A stretch of DNA of 64,000 nucleotides from Palsa-504 sp963767565 (GTDB lineage Bacteria; Actinomycetota; Actinomycetes; Streptosporangiales; Streptosporangiaceae): positions 620,001-684,000 of the forward strand of contig CAVYEG010000006.1 of the NCBI GenBank assembly GCA_963767565.1, written 5' to 3'. Each line of letters opens with the position of its first letter. The first letter of the stretch is position 1. A program made the translations under genes and the position numbers. The notes beneath the pieces were generated by a model that had not been told where the DNA came from, searched no databases, and was given only the letters and a program-made list of their open reading frames with translations. Below are positions 41,285-50,236 of the stretch, one piece after another.

Positions 41285-42666
41285 GCGGCTGGCAGGACCT
41301 GGTCACGGCGAGTCTTATCGGCACCGAACGGGCCGTGGTGCCCGCCGCCGACATCCCCGGCGCGCCCGTCCCGGCGGAAGCGGCGCCGGCTGATCTGAAC
41401 CCGGACCCCGCCGCCGTGCTGCTCGACCGGGCCGCGCTGCTGACCGCCGCCCGCCGGGCGGGACGCCGGCCCGGCCAGGCGGATCCGCTGCCGCTGGCCG
41501 AGCCGGACCCGAGGCCGGCGGTAAGCCCGGCGGCCGGCCTCCGCCTGGCGCAGATGCTGCAGGGCCGCAACCCGGAGCTGCTGGCCGAGTGGCTGGCCGC
41601 AGCCGCGGCCCGGGGCCTGCGGCCGCCGCCGCAGCTGCTGCCTGCCTTGCTGGACCGGGCCAGGCGCCCCGGGCCGACCGAGCAGGCCCCCGGCCAGCTG
41701 GCACTGCCGCGCCTAGCGGCCGAGGCGGGCGGGCCGCGGGCCAGGTGGCTGGCCGCGCTCAACCCGGACTGGGAGTACGCCGCGGCGTGGCTGGCCGCGC
41801 TCAGCGCGGATCCGGCGTCCGCCACGGCCGGGGACCAGGCCGGCGACGACGCATGGCGGCTCGGCCGCGCCGGCCAGCGGCGCGGCTACCTGGCCGCCCT
41901 GCTGGCCCGGGATCCGGCAGCGGCCCGGAAGCTGGTGACCGGCGGCTGGGCCGCGGCCGGCCCCGGCGAACGGGCCATGTTCCTGGCCGTGCTGGCCGAG
42001 GGCCTCATCCCGGCCGACGAGCCGCTGCTCGAAGCCGCGCTCGACGACCAGGCCGGGGAGGTCCGCGGCTGGGCCGCCTACCTGCTGGCCCGGCTGCCCG
42101 GTTCGGCCCTGGGCCGGCGGATGACGGCGCGCGCCCGGCACTATCTGCGCCTCGAGCACGGCGCCCGGGGCCCGCGCCTGACCGTGCTGCCGCCGGCCGA
42201 ATCGGACCGCGCGATGCGGCGGGACGGGATCACGCCCGGCCCGGCGGCCGGGCGCTCGCAGCTGGCCGACCGGACCCGCCTCATGCTGGAGATCATGTCC
42301 CGGACCCCGCTGGGCACCTGGACTGAGGAGTTCGGCCTGACCGCAGCGCAGATCGCGGCCGTACCCGCGGGCGACTGGGTGCCGGTACTGCTGGTCGGCT
42401 GGTCCCGCGCGGCGATCGCGCAGCGCGACCAGGACTGGATGGCCGCCCTGGTCAACCGGGCGCTTACCGGGCGGCGGGCCGGCACGGCCGCCGAGTTCGA
42501 GGCGCTGCGGCAGCTGGCCAGGCACGCCGACCCGGCGCTGGGCAGCCCGGGGGCGGTACCCGAACCAGAGCCGGACGCTCCGCCCGCCGCCCTGGGCATG
42601 CTGAGAGTCCTGCGGTTCCGCTATCACATGCTGAAGGAGCTGGATAATGGCCCCGGTGCCGGCTAA
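41281..42666 (+). CDS. DUF5691-like helical protein
   Basis: A 461-residue protein opening MSGWQDLVTASLIGTERAVV, as in proteins labelled DUF5691. It is almost entirely helical and Ala/Leu/Arg-rich, with HEAT-like stretches such as LLARLPGSALGRRMTARARH. No catalytic motif is visible, so a scaffold or adaptor role is inferred. It overlaps the SWIM gene as ATGA and the AAA ATPase gene by 20 bp. This strict coupling suggests a stoichiometric complex or a shared pathway with its neighbours. Confidence 0.78.
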   Translation: MSGWQDLVTASLIGTERAVVPAADIPGAPVPAEAAPADLNPDPAAVLLDRAALLTAARRAGRRPGQADPLPLAEPDPRPAVSPAAGLRLAQMLQGRNPELLAEWLAAAAARGLRPPPQLLPALLDRARRPGPTEQAPGQLALPRLAAEAGGPRARWLAALNPDWEYAAAWLAALSADPASATAGDQAGDDAWRLGRAGQRRGYLAALLARDPAAARKLVTGGWAAAGPGERAMFLAVLAEGLIPADEPLLEAALDDQAGEVRGWAAYLLARLPGSALGRRMTARARHYLRLEHGARGPRLTVLPPAESDRAMRRDGITPGPAAGRSQLADRTRLMLEIMSRTPLGTWTEEFGLTAAQIAAVPAGDWVPVLLVGWSRAAIAQRDQDWMAALVNRALTGRRAGTAAEFEALRQLARHADPALGSPGAVPEPEPDAPPAALGMLRVLRFRYHMLKELDNGPGAG

Positions 42667-43795
42667 CACAGTGTCGAATGACAGCGTGCCGATCGACGGA
42701 GGGCCTGCCGACGGCGAGAAGACCCTGCGTCCGCATGCGGAGCAGGAGCACCAGGCCGAGCTGGCCGCCCTGGCCGCCGCCGACGACCGGCCCCGGCCAC
42801 CGGGCTGGCGGCTGTCCCCGTGGGCGGTGGTCACGTACCTGCTCGGCGGTACTACCGCCGACGGCATCCAGATCACGCCGAAATACGTGGGCTCCCGCCG
42901 CCTGGTCGAGGTCGCGGTGGCCACCCTGGCCACCGACCGGGCCCTGCTCCTGCTCGGCGTGCCCGGCACGGCCAAGACCTGGCTGTCGGAACACCTGGCC
43001 GCCGCGGTCTGCGGCGACTCCACGTTGATGGTGCAGGGCACCGCGGGTACCGCGGAGGAAGCGGTCAGGTACGGCTGGAACTACGCGCGGCTCATCGCCG
43101 AGGGACCGTCTCAGGCGGCAATGGTGCCCGGCCCGGTGATGCGCGCCATGGCCAGCGGCAGCATCGCGCGGGTCGAGGAGCTAACCCGGATGCCCTCGGA
43201 CGTGCAGGACGCCCTGATCACCATCCTGTCGGAGAAGACCGTGCCGATCCCGGAGCTGGCCGGCGAACTGCAGGCGATCCGGGGCTTCAACGTCATCGCC
43301 ACCGCCAACGACCGGGACCGCGGCGTCAACGAGCTGTCCAGCGCGCTGCGCAGGCGGTTCAACACGGTCGTGCTGCCGGTGCCCGCCTCGGCCGAGCAGG
43401 AGGTGGAGATCGTCACCCGGCGGGTCGCCCAGCTCGGCCGCTCGATCGGCCTGCCGGAGACGGCGCCGGGCGCGGAGGAGATCAGGCGGGTGGTCACCGT
43501 CTTCCGCGAGCTGCGCCAGGGCGTCACAGAAGACGGCCGGGCCAAGGTCAAGTCGCCGAGCGCCACGCTGTCCCCGGCCGAGGCGATCTCCGTGGTCACC
43601 AGCGGCCTGGCCCTGGCCGCCCACTTCGGCGACGGCGTGCTGCGCCCGGCCGACGTGGCCGGCGGCATCACCGGCGCGGTGATCCAGGACCCCACCTCGG
43701 ACCGGGCGGTGTGGCATGAGTACCTGGAAACCGTGGTCAGGGAACGCGACGACTGGAGCGACTTCTACCGGGCCTGCCGGGACGTCGCCGGATGA
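42647..43795 (+). CDS. MoxR-type AAA+ ATPase
   Basis: A 382-residue ATPase. Walker A is LLGVPGTAKTWLSEHLA. The Walker B segment is GSIARVEELTRMPSDVQDAL, where the usual LDE is replaced by a VEE form. Sensor 1 is NVIATANDRDRGVNELSSAL and the arginine finger RRRFN. MoxR ATPases act as chaperones that load cofactors or activate partners together with VWA-domain proteins; the VWA gene two positions downstream is the likely partner. The ATG at 42647 follows AAGGAGC. Confidence 0.92.
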   Translation: MAPVPANTVSNDSVPIDGGPADGEKTLRPHAEQEHQAELAALAAADDRPRPPGWRLSPWAVVTYLLGGTTADGIQITPKYVGSRRLVEVAVATLATDRALLLLGVPGTAKTWLSEHLAAAVCGDSTLMVQGTAGTAEEAVRYGWNYARLIAEGPSQAAMVPGPVMRAMASGSIARVEELTRMPSDVQDALITILSEKTVPIPELAGELQAIRGFNVIATANDRDRGVNELSSALRRRFNTVVLPVPASAEQEVEIVTRRVAQLGRSIGLPETAPGAEEIRRVVTVFRELRQGVTEDGRAKVKSPSATLSPAEAISVVTSGLALAAHFGDGVLRPADVAGGITGAVIQDPTSDRAVWHEYLETVVRERDDWSDFYRACRDVAG

Positions 43796-43863
43796 CGCCA
43801 GGTAAGCCGATTTGTCGACACCGGATGCTGGCCGATCCGGGGCGCACGCACCACGGCCCGTTC

Positions 43864-43879
43864 GGCAGAATGATCTGCC
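43864..43879. promoter_or_regulatory. Perfect palindrome between the MoxR and DUF5682-like genes
   Basis: GGCAGA (43864-43869)-ATGA-TCTGCC (43874-43879) is a perfect inverted repeat ending 1 bp before the preferred GTG at 43881. CAGAAT within it resembles a -10 box. It is in the only true gap (about 85 bp) of the operon, so it may be an operator-controlled internal promoter. Confidence 0.45.
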
Positions 43880-43880
43880 C

Positions 43881-46085
43881 GTGGTGACCGCGGTGTACGG
43901 GATCCGGCACCACGGGCCCGGGTCGGCGCGGTCGCTGCGGGCGGCGCTGGCCGAGCAGCAGCCGGACGTGGTGCTGATCGAGGGGCCGCCGGAAGCCGAC
44001 GGGCTGCTGGAACTGGCCGCCGACGAACAGATGCGGCCACCGGTAGCGCTGCTCGGGTACGTGCCCGGTGAGCCGAAGAAGGCGGCGTTCTGGCCGTTCG
44101 CGGTGTTCTCGCCGGAATGGCAGGCGATCAGGTACGCGCTCGGGGCAGGCGTGCCGGCCCGGTTCTTCGACCTGCCGGCCGCGCACCAGCTGGCCATGGG
44201 CGACGGCGAGCCGGCCAGGCCGCATGCCGACCCGGTCAGCCAGCTGGCCGCGGCAGCTGGCTACGACGACCCGGAACGCTGGTGGGAGGACGTGGTGGAG
44301 CACGTCCCGGGCACCGCGGTCTTCGGCGCCCTGGCCGAGGCGATCGCCATCCTCCGCGCCGAAGACGACGCGCCCGCCCGCGACGCGGTCCGCGAGGCGT
44401 ACATGCGCAAGGTCCTGCGCCGGGCGGTCAAGGACGGCCACCAGCGGATCGCCGTGGTCTGCGGCGCCTGGCACGTGCCGGCCGTGACGGACCTGCCGCC
44501 CGCAGCCGCCGACGACCGGCTGCTGCGCGGCCTGCCCAGGGTCAAGGCCACCTTCACCTGGGTGCCCTGGACCTACGGCCGGCTGGCCTATGCCTCGGGC
44601 TACGGCGCCGGCATCCGCTCCCCTGGCTGGTATGACCACCTGTTCTCCTGCCCAGGGCAGCCGGTGGAGCGGTGGCTGGCCAAGGCGGCCGCGGTGCTGC
44701 GCGAGGCGGGCATCCCGGCGTCGTCGGCGCACGTGATCGAGTCCGTGCGGCTGGCCGAGGCGCTGGCCGCGCTGCGCGGCCGTCCGCTGGCCGGACTGGA
44801 GGAGGTCACCGAGGCGGCCCGGGCCGTGCTGTGCGAGGGCAGTGACCTGCTCACCGGGCTCATCGAGCACCGGCTGGTCGTCGGCGAGCGGCTCGGCGCG
44901 GTACCCGCCGCGACGCCCATGGTGCCGCTGCAGCAGGACCTGCAGGCCCAGCAGCGTCACCTGCGGCTTCGGCCCGAAGCGGTGCGCCGGGATTACGACC
45001 TGGACCTGCGCAAGCCCACCGACCTGGCGCGCAGCCACCTGCTGCACCGGCTCGCGCTGGTCGGGGTTCGCTGGGGGACGCGGCAGGAGGGCCGGACACC
45101 GAACATCGGGACGTTCCGGGAAGGCTGGCAGCTGACCTGGCGGCCCGAGCTCGACCTGGCCCTGATCGAGGCCAGCATGTGGGGCAGCACGGTCGCGGCC
45201 GCCGCCGAGCAGCGCGCTCGGGCCCGGGCCGCCGAATCTGCCGCCCTGGACGAGCTGGCCGCGCTGACCGAGCAGTGCCTGCTGGCCGACCTGGGCGACG
45301 CCCTGCCGCAGGTGCTGGCCGCGGTCAGGGACCGCGCCGCGCTGGAGGCCGACGTGACCCACCTGATGGCCGCGCTGCCGGCCCTGGTCCGGGCGGCCAG
45401 GTACGGCGACGTCCGCGGCACCGACCCCGGCCGGCTCGGCGAGGTGGCCGTCGAGCTCATCACCAGGATCTGCGCGGGCCTCCCGGCCGCCATGGCGTCG
45501 CTGGACGAGACGGCCGAACGGGTCCTGCGGGACCGTATCGACGCCGTGCACTCGGCCACCGGGCTGCTGGGCGACGGCCCGAGCCGCGACCGGTGGCTGG
45601 ACGCGCTAGGGCGGCTGGCCGCGGCGGGCCGCCCGCCCCCGCTGATCTCCGGGCGGGTGACCCGGCTGCTGCTCGACGCGGGACGGCTCGGCCCGGACGG
45701 CGCGGCAGCGCGGATGTCACGCGAGCTGTCGGCCGGGGCGCCCGCCGCGGCCGCCGCGGGCTGGGCCGAGGGATTCCTCGCCGGCAGCGGCCTGCTGCTC
45801 GCCCGCGACGACAAGCTGCTCAGCCTGGCCGACGGCTGGCTGGCCGGGCTGAGCGCGGACGCCTTCGCCGCCGTGCTGCCCGCGCTGCGGCGCACCTTCG
45901 GGGAGTTCGCGCCGTCGGAGCGGCGCGCGATCGGGGAGCAGGCGGCCCGCCTGGACGGCAGCGGCCGGCCCCCGGCCCGGGCCACGGCGGCCGACGATGA
46001 CCTGGACCCGGCCCGGGCGGCGATCGCGGTGCGGGCCGTCGCCGCGATCCTGGGCCCGGGCGCCGGCGCGGCGGCCGCGTCATGA
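43881..46085 (+). CDS. DUF5682-like protein of a MoxR/VWA operon
   Basis: A 734-residue protein. The N-terminal motif YGIRHHGPGSARSLRAAL and the following DVVLIEGPPEADGLLEL are the defining blocks of proteins labelled DUF5682. The paired His and Glu recall EreA/ChaN/TraB-like putative hydrolases, which is my inference. A later WTYGRLAYASGYGAGIRSPG block may complete the site. The C-terminal half is helical and Ala-rich. The GTG at 43881 is preferred because conserved sequence starts there; an in-frame start at 43812 would add 23 unrelated residues. It overlaps the VWA gene as ATGA. Biochemical role unknown. Confidence 0.82.
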   Translation: MVTAVYGIRHHGPGSARSLRAALAEQQPDVVLIEGPPEADGLLELAADEQMRPPVALLGYVPGEPKKAAFWPFAVFSPEWQAIRYALGAGVPARFFDLPAAHQLAMGDGEPARPHADPVSQLAAAAGYDDPERWWEDVVEHVPGTAVFGALAEAIAILRAEDDAPARDAVREAYMRKVLRRAVKDGHQRIAVVCGAWHVPAVTDLPPAAADDRLLRGLPRVKATFTWVPWTYGRLAYASGYGAGIRSPGWYDHLFSCPGQPVERWLAKAAAVLREAGIPASSAHVIESVRLAEALAALRGRPLAGLEEVTEAARAVLCEGSDLLTGLIEHRLVVGERLGAVPAATPMVPLQQDLQAQQRHLRLRPEAVRRDYDLDLRKPTDLARSHLLHRLALVGVRWGTRQEGRTPNIGTFREGWQLTWRPELDLALIEASMWGSTVAAAAEQRARARAAESAALDELAALTEQCLLADLGDALPQVLAAVRDRAALEADVTHLMAALPALVRAARYGDVRGTDPGRLGEVAVELITRICAGLPAAMASLDETAERVLRDRIDAVHSATGLLGDGPSRDRWLDALGRLAAAGRPPPLISGRVTRLLLDAGRLGPDGAAARMSRELSAGAPAAAAAGWAEGFLAGSGLLLARDDKLLSLADGWLAGLSADAFAAVLPALRRTFGEFAPSERRAIGEQAARLDGSGRPPARATAADDDLDPARAAIAVRAVAAILGPGAGAAAAS

Positions 46086-47263
46086 GCGCCCCGCACGATG
46101 AGCGGCTGCGGCGCTGGCGGCTGGCGCTCGGCGGCGCGGCTGCTGCGGACGGCACCGGCGTGTCGCTGGACGGCGATGACGCGCGGATCGACGCCGCGCT
46201 CGGCGCCCTGTACGACGCCGAGGAAAGCACCAGCCTGGAGCCCGCTGGCCAGCGCCAGTCAGGGCTGGGCGGTTCGGCCCCCCGGGTGGCCCGCTGGCTC
46301 GGCGATATCCGCACGTTCTTCCCGGTCACCGTGGTGCAGGTCATGCAGAAGGACGCGATCGAGCGGCTGGGCCTGACCCGGCTCCTGCTCGAGCCCGAGC
46401 TGCTCGAGGCCGTCGAGCCGGACGTGCACCTGGTCGGTACCCTGCTGTCGCTGAGCCGGGTGATGCCCGAGCAGGCGCGGGAGTCAGCCCGGGCGGTCGT
46501 GCGCGCCGTGACCAGGGACCTGGAACGCCGGCTGGCCCAGCGGACCCGTTCGGCGATCGCCGGCGCGGTGAACCGGGCCGGCCGGACCAGCAGGCCCCGG
46601 CGTCCGGCCGACATCAACTGGGACCGGACCATCCGCGCCAACCTGCGGAACTACCAGCCCAGGCAGCGGACGGTGATACCCGAGCGGCTGATCGGCTACG
46701 GCCGCAAGCAGCAGGCCGTGGCGCGCGATGTCATCCTGTGCCTGGACCAGAGCGGCTCGATGGCCGCATCGGTGGTGTACGCCGGGGTATTCGCGGCGGT
46801 GCTCGCCTCGATCCGGTCGCTGCGCACGTCGGTGGTGGCCTTCGACACCGCCGTGGCCGACCTGACCGAGGAGCTCAGCGACCCGGTGGACCTGCTGTTC
46901 GGCACCCAGCTCGGCGGCGGCACCGACATCAACCGCGCCCTGGCCTACTGCCAGGGCCTGATCACCCGCCCGGCCAGCACCATCCTCGTCCTGGTCAGCG
47001 ACTTGTTCGAGGGCGGCAACCGCAACGACATGCTGCGCCGGATTGCGGACCTGACCGCCGCGGGCACGCAGGTGATCGCCCTGCTGGCGCTGTCCGACGA
47101 CGGCGCGCCCGGCTACGACCACGACAACGCCGCCGCCCTGGCCGAGCTGGGCGTACCCGCCTTCGCCTGCACCCCGGATTCGTTTCCCGACCTGATGGCC
47201 GCCGCCATCGAACGCCGCGACATCACCGAGTGGGCCCGCCGCCACCCGCCCCCACGAGGCTAG
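46082..47263 (+). CDS. VWA-domain protein, partner of the MoxR ATPase
   Basis: A 393-residue protein. The N-terminal half is helical. The VWA domain (about residues 218-375) has the MIDAS motif CLDQSGSMAASVVYAG, the threonine-bearing GGGTDINRALAYCQG and the aspartate in VLVSDLFEGGNR, so divalent metal binding looks intact. VWA proteins of this kind bind MoxR ATPases and client proteins. Its stop codon abuts the stop of a small antisense-strand frame (CTAG). It is the last gene of the operon; no hairpin terminator was seen. Confidence 0.9.
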   Translation: MSAPHDERLRRWRLALGGAAAADGTGVSLDGDDARIDAALGALYDAEESTSLEPAGQRQSGLGGSAPRVARWLGDIRTFFPVTVVQVMQKDAIERLGLTRLLLEPELLEAVEPDVHLVGTLLSLSRVMPEQARESARAVVRAVTRDLERRLAQRTRSAIAGAVNRAGRTSRPRRPADINWDRTIRANLRNYQPRQRTVIPERLIGYGRKQQAVARDVILCLDQSGSMAASVVYAGVFAAVLASIRSLRTSVVAFDTAVADLTEELSDPVDLLFGTQLGGGTDINRALAYCQGLITRPASTILVLVSDLFEGGNRNDMLRRIADLTAAGTQVIALLALSDDGAPGYDHDNAAALAELGVPAFACTPDSFPDLMAAAIERRDITEWARRHPPPRG

Positions 47264-47403
47264 CCGGGCGGCCGGCTGCGCAGCAGCAGGGTCTCGGCCG
47301 GGCCGAATCCGGCCCGCCGGACGTACGCGTTGGCCAGGTAATCCCGTCGGCGGTCGGGATGGCCGTCCGGCGGGAATCCCGGGCCTGGATTACTGGCGGA
47401 CAT
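47260..47403 (-). CDS. Possible 47-residue protein with its own leaderless promoter
   Basis: The minus frame starts at ATG 47403 and reads MSASNPGPGFPPDGHPD, then RRRDYLANAYVRRAGFGPAE, ending RSRPPG. A strong -10 box TAATAT (47417-47412) lies 8 bp before the ATG. The YVRRAGFGPAE segment faintly recalls the end of GNAT acetyltransferases, so it may instead be a remnant. It ends tail to tail with the VWA gene. Confidence 0.35.
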   Translation of the reverse strand: MSASNPGPGFPPDGHPDRRRDYLANAYVRRAGFGPAETLLLRSRPPG

Positions 47404-47494
47404 GACGGTGGATATTACGGCCCGCCGGGGAGCTGGATAATTACAGCACCGAGTGCCAAAATAGGGCCTCAGGCAGTCTGGCGAGGGAGACCCG

Positions 47495-48721
47495 ATGGCA
47501 AGCACGCGCGAATGGTTCGAGACCGTCGAGGAGGCCAGGCGGCGAGCCCGGCGCCGCCTGCCCAGATCGGTGTACATGGCGCTGGTGGCCGGCACGGAGC
47601 AGGGCATCACGCTGCGGGACAACGTGGCCGCGTTCAGCGAGCTGCGGTTCACGCCGCCGCACATCGCCGACCTGCCCGCGGCCAGGCAGCTGGCCACGTC
47701 GGTCCTCGGGCAGGAGATCGCCCTGCCGGTGATCGCGTCCCCGACCGGCGTGCAGGCCGTTCATCCCGAGGGCGAGATCGGCGTGGCGCGCGGGTCGGCC
47801 GGGGCGGGCACGGCCATGGGCCTGAGCTCGTTCGCCAGCATGCCGGTCGAGGACGTGGCGCCCGTGAATCCCAAGCTGTTCTTCCAGGTCTACTGGTCAG
47901 GCAGCAAGGACACGATCCTGGGCCGGGTCGAGCGGGCCCGCCAGGCCGGCGCCCAGGCCCTCATCGTCACCCTGGACTGGTCGTTCTCCAACGGCCGGGA
48001 CTGGGGCAGCCCGGCCATCCCGGAGAAGATGGACCTGCGGACCATGATCAGGTTCGCCCCGGAGGGCCTGACCCGGCCCGGCTGGGTCCGCGACTGGCTG
48101 CGCCACGGCGGGCTGCCCGACCTCACCGTGCCCAACATGGCTGCCCCCGGCGAGCCGGCCCCCACGTTCTTCGGCGTCTACGGGGAGTGGATGCAGACCC
48201 CGCCCGCCACCTGGGCCGATATCGCCTGGCTGCGCCAGCAGTGGGGCGGTGCGTTCATGGTCAAGGGCGTGATGCGGCCTGACGACGCCCGCCGCTGCGC
48301 GGACCTCGGCGCCACGGCCGTCTCGGTGTCGAATCACGGCGGCAACAACCTGGACGGGACTCCCGCCTCCATCCGGGCGCTGCCCGCCGTCGCCGACGCG
48401 GTCGGGAGCCAGATCGAAGTGCTGCTGGACGGCGGCATCAGGCGCGGCAGCGACGTGGTCAAGGCGCTGGCCCTGGGCGCGCGGGCGGTCATGATCGGCC
48501 GTGCCTACCTGTGGGGGCTAGCCGCCAACGGCTCGGCCGGGGTGACCAACGTCTTCGACGTGCTGCGGGGCGGCATCGACTCCGCGCTGCTCGCGCTCGG
48601 CCGGTCTTCGGTTCAGGACCTGTCGCCCGACGACGTCATCGTCCCGGCTGACTTCGCCCGCGGGGTCTCCAAGTTACGGGTCCCGAGCTGCGGCAGTAGC
48701 GGCCGGATGGTGCGGCGCTGA
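47495..48721 (+). CDS. mftD: Mycofactocin maturation FMN oxidoreductase MftD
   Basis: A 408-residue enzyme of the FMN-dependent alpha-hydroxy-acid dehydrogenase family. It has SVYMALVAGTEQGITLRDN, PVIASPTGVQAVHPEGE, the FMN/substrate block SVSNHGGNNLDGTPASIRAL and LDGGIRRGSDVVKALALGAR. In the mycofactocin pathway MftD deaminates the AHDP intermediate to give premycofactocin. The opening REWFETVEEARRRARRRLP is MftD-like. The ATG follows GGGAGA by 5 nt. The last 35 residues overlap the convergent mftF gene by 109 bp, which is longer than needed for the fold. Confidence 0.9.
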   Translation: MASTREWFETVEEARRRARRRLPRSVYMALVAGTEQGITLRDNVAAFSELRFTPPHIADLPAARQLATSVLGQEIALPVIASPTGVQAVHPEGEIGVARGSAGAGTAMGLSSFASMPVEDVAPVNPKLFFQVYWSGSKDTILGRVERARQAGAQALIVTLDWSFSNGRDWGSPAIPEKMDLRTMIRFAPEGLTRPGWVRDWLRHGGLPDLTVPNMAAPGEPAPTFFGVYGEWMQTPPATWADIAWLRQQWGGAFMVKGVMRPDDARRCADLGATAVSVSNHGGNNLDGTPASIRALPAVADAVGSQIEVLLDGGIRRGSDVVKALALGARAVMIGRAYLWGLAANGSAGVTNVFDVLRGGIDSALLALGRSSVQDLSPDDVIVPADFARGVSKLRVPSCGSSGRMVRR

Positions 48722-50145
48722 GCGCAGCCCTGCCAGACCCCGATGCTGTAGGCCACATCGTCAAGCAGCCGGGCGGCCACGTACCGGGCCGGGTCGAGCG
48801 GCGGCCGTCGGTCCAGCCAGTCAAGCAGCGGCGGCGTGAGGACCAGCGCGGCCAGCGGCAGCCGGAGCCGCCGCACCGTGATCGCGGCGGGCAGCGCCGC
48901 TGGCCACCAGGTCCGGGAGATCGCGCTGCCCAGCGGCCTGACCGCGGCGAGCGTCCCGCCGCCGGCCAGCTGGGCGGCCAGCCGCCAGGCGGTCCGTGCC
49001 TCCGGCTCGGGCCATTCCTCGCCGGTGACCTGGGCCAGCCGCCGGGCCAGCAGGGCGATGCCCGCGGCGGTGAGCGCGGCGCCAGCCGCCGGGCGGCCGG
49101 CCACGGCGGCCAGCCAGGCCAGGGCGGTCCAGGCCGACACGTAGAGCGGGCGCACCGCACCGGGGTGGCGCAGCTCCAGGGACGCGGCTGACGTGCCGTA
49201 GTCCTTCCGCCGGGTGAACCAGGCCCGCAGCCGCACCCGGTGCTGGTGCCGCATGGTGGCGGTGGGCTCGTACCGCACCCGCCAGCCGGCCGCGGCCAGC
49301 CGCCACACGAAGTCAACGTCCTCCCCCACCTGCATGTTCTCGGCGAAGCCTGCTCCCGCGGCGGCCCGCCTGACCACCAGGGCGGCGCCGGGAACGTACG
49401 GCACGTGCGATCCGGGGCGGACGATGCTGGCCCGGGTGCCCATGTCGAGCGTGGAGCTCACGCCCTCGTACCTGGCCAGCCAGGTCGGCCCGGGCTCGGC
49501 CGGGACGATCCGGGGTGCGACCGCGCCGACCGCCGGATCCGCGAAGTGCGGCAGCAGGTCATCCAGCCAGCCCGGGCCGGGCACGCAGTCCGAGTCGAGA
49601 AACGCCACCAGCGCGGTGTCCGCCGCCGCCAGACCGGTGTTCCTGGCCGCCGCGGGCCCGCCGTTGACCGCCCGCCGCAGCACGGCCGCGCCTGCCCGCG
49701 ACGCGACCCGCGACACCGCGGCCGGATCGGCCGAGGCGTCATCGACCACGATCACCCGGGGCATCCCGGCCAGCCCGGCCAGGCAGCGGGCCAGTTCGGC
49801 CTGCCGGTCGCGGACCGGGATCACCACCGTGACGTCACCCGGAACCCGGGAGCCTTCCGGGCCTGCCGGCCCGACGGAGGGCTGCGCGATCCCGGTGTCG
49901 AGCAGGCGGCGGGCCAGGGCGCGGGCCCGGGGACTGTCCGGGACGGGCGTACCTGACCACCAGCCGGCCACGTGCCGGGCACCCGAAGGCGTCAGGCGCA
50001 GCACCCGGGTCGGCGAGCCGCCTGCCAGCACGGTCCCGCCGGCCAGCACGCGGGTCCCGGGATCCCGGCGGAGGCAGAACCCGGCCGGGACCAGCTCGGC
50101 CTCCGCTCCTGGTCCCGGCCCGGGCGGGCTGCTTACGTTCCCCAC
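48613..50145 (-). CDS. mftF: Mycofactocin glycosyltransferase MftF
   Basis: A 510-residue family-2 glycosyltransferase. The N-terminal domain contains VLRLTPSGARHVAGW. The GT-A core reads VTVVIPVRDRQAELARCLAG, VIVVDDASADP, NGGPAAARNTGLAAA and the metal-binding FLDSDCVPGPGWLDD. A hydrophobic C-terminal region follows, suggesting membrane association. MftF adds beta-1,4-linked glucose units to premycofactocin. The GTG at 50145 lies 6 bp after TAGTCT (50157-50152), so the message is probably leaderless and independent of mftA/mftBC. It overlaps mftD tail to tail. Confidence 0.9.
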   Translation of the reverse strand: MGNVSSPPGPGPGAEAELVPAGFCLRRDPGTRVLAGGTVLAGGSPTRVLRLTPSGARHVAGWWSGTPVPDSPRARALARRLLDTGIAQPSVGPAGPEGSRVPGDVTVVIPVRDRQAELARCLAGLAGMPRVIVVDDASADPAAVSRVASRAGAAVLRRAVNGGPAAARNTGLAAADTALVAFLDSDCVPGPGWLDDLLPHFADPAVGAVAPRIVPAEPGPTWLARYEGVSSTLDMGTRASIVRPGSHVPYVPGAALVVRRAAAGAGFAENMQVGEDVDFVWRLAAAGWRVRYEPTATMRHQHRVRLRAWFTRRKDYGTSAASLELRHPGAVRPLYVSAWTALAWLAAVAGRPAAGAALTAAGIALLARRLAQVTGEEWPEPEARTAWRLAAQLAGGGTLAAVRPLGSAISRTWWPAALPAAITVRRLRLPLAALVLTPPLLDWLDRRPPLDPARYVAARLLDDVAYSIGVWQGCAQRRTIRPLLPQLGTRNLETPRAKSAGTMTSSGDRS

Positions 50146-50236
50146 CAGCCAAGACTAGTCCTGCTATGACGCCTGGGACTCCGCTGGCCGAACCGGTCCG
50201 GGTGCGGGCGCGCCGGCGCCCATGAGGACTGGGACG

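Noticed and set aside
43737..45551. Minus-strand frame of about 600 codons opposite the DUF5682-like gene
   Set aside because: Low-complexity Gln/Arg/Gly/His composition and no conserved block; the plus-strand gene is clearly real and coupled to its neighbours.
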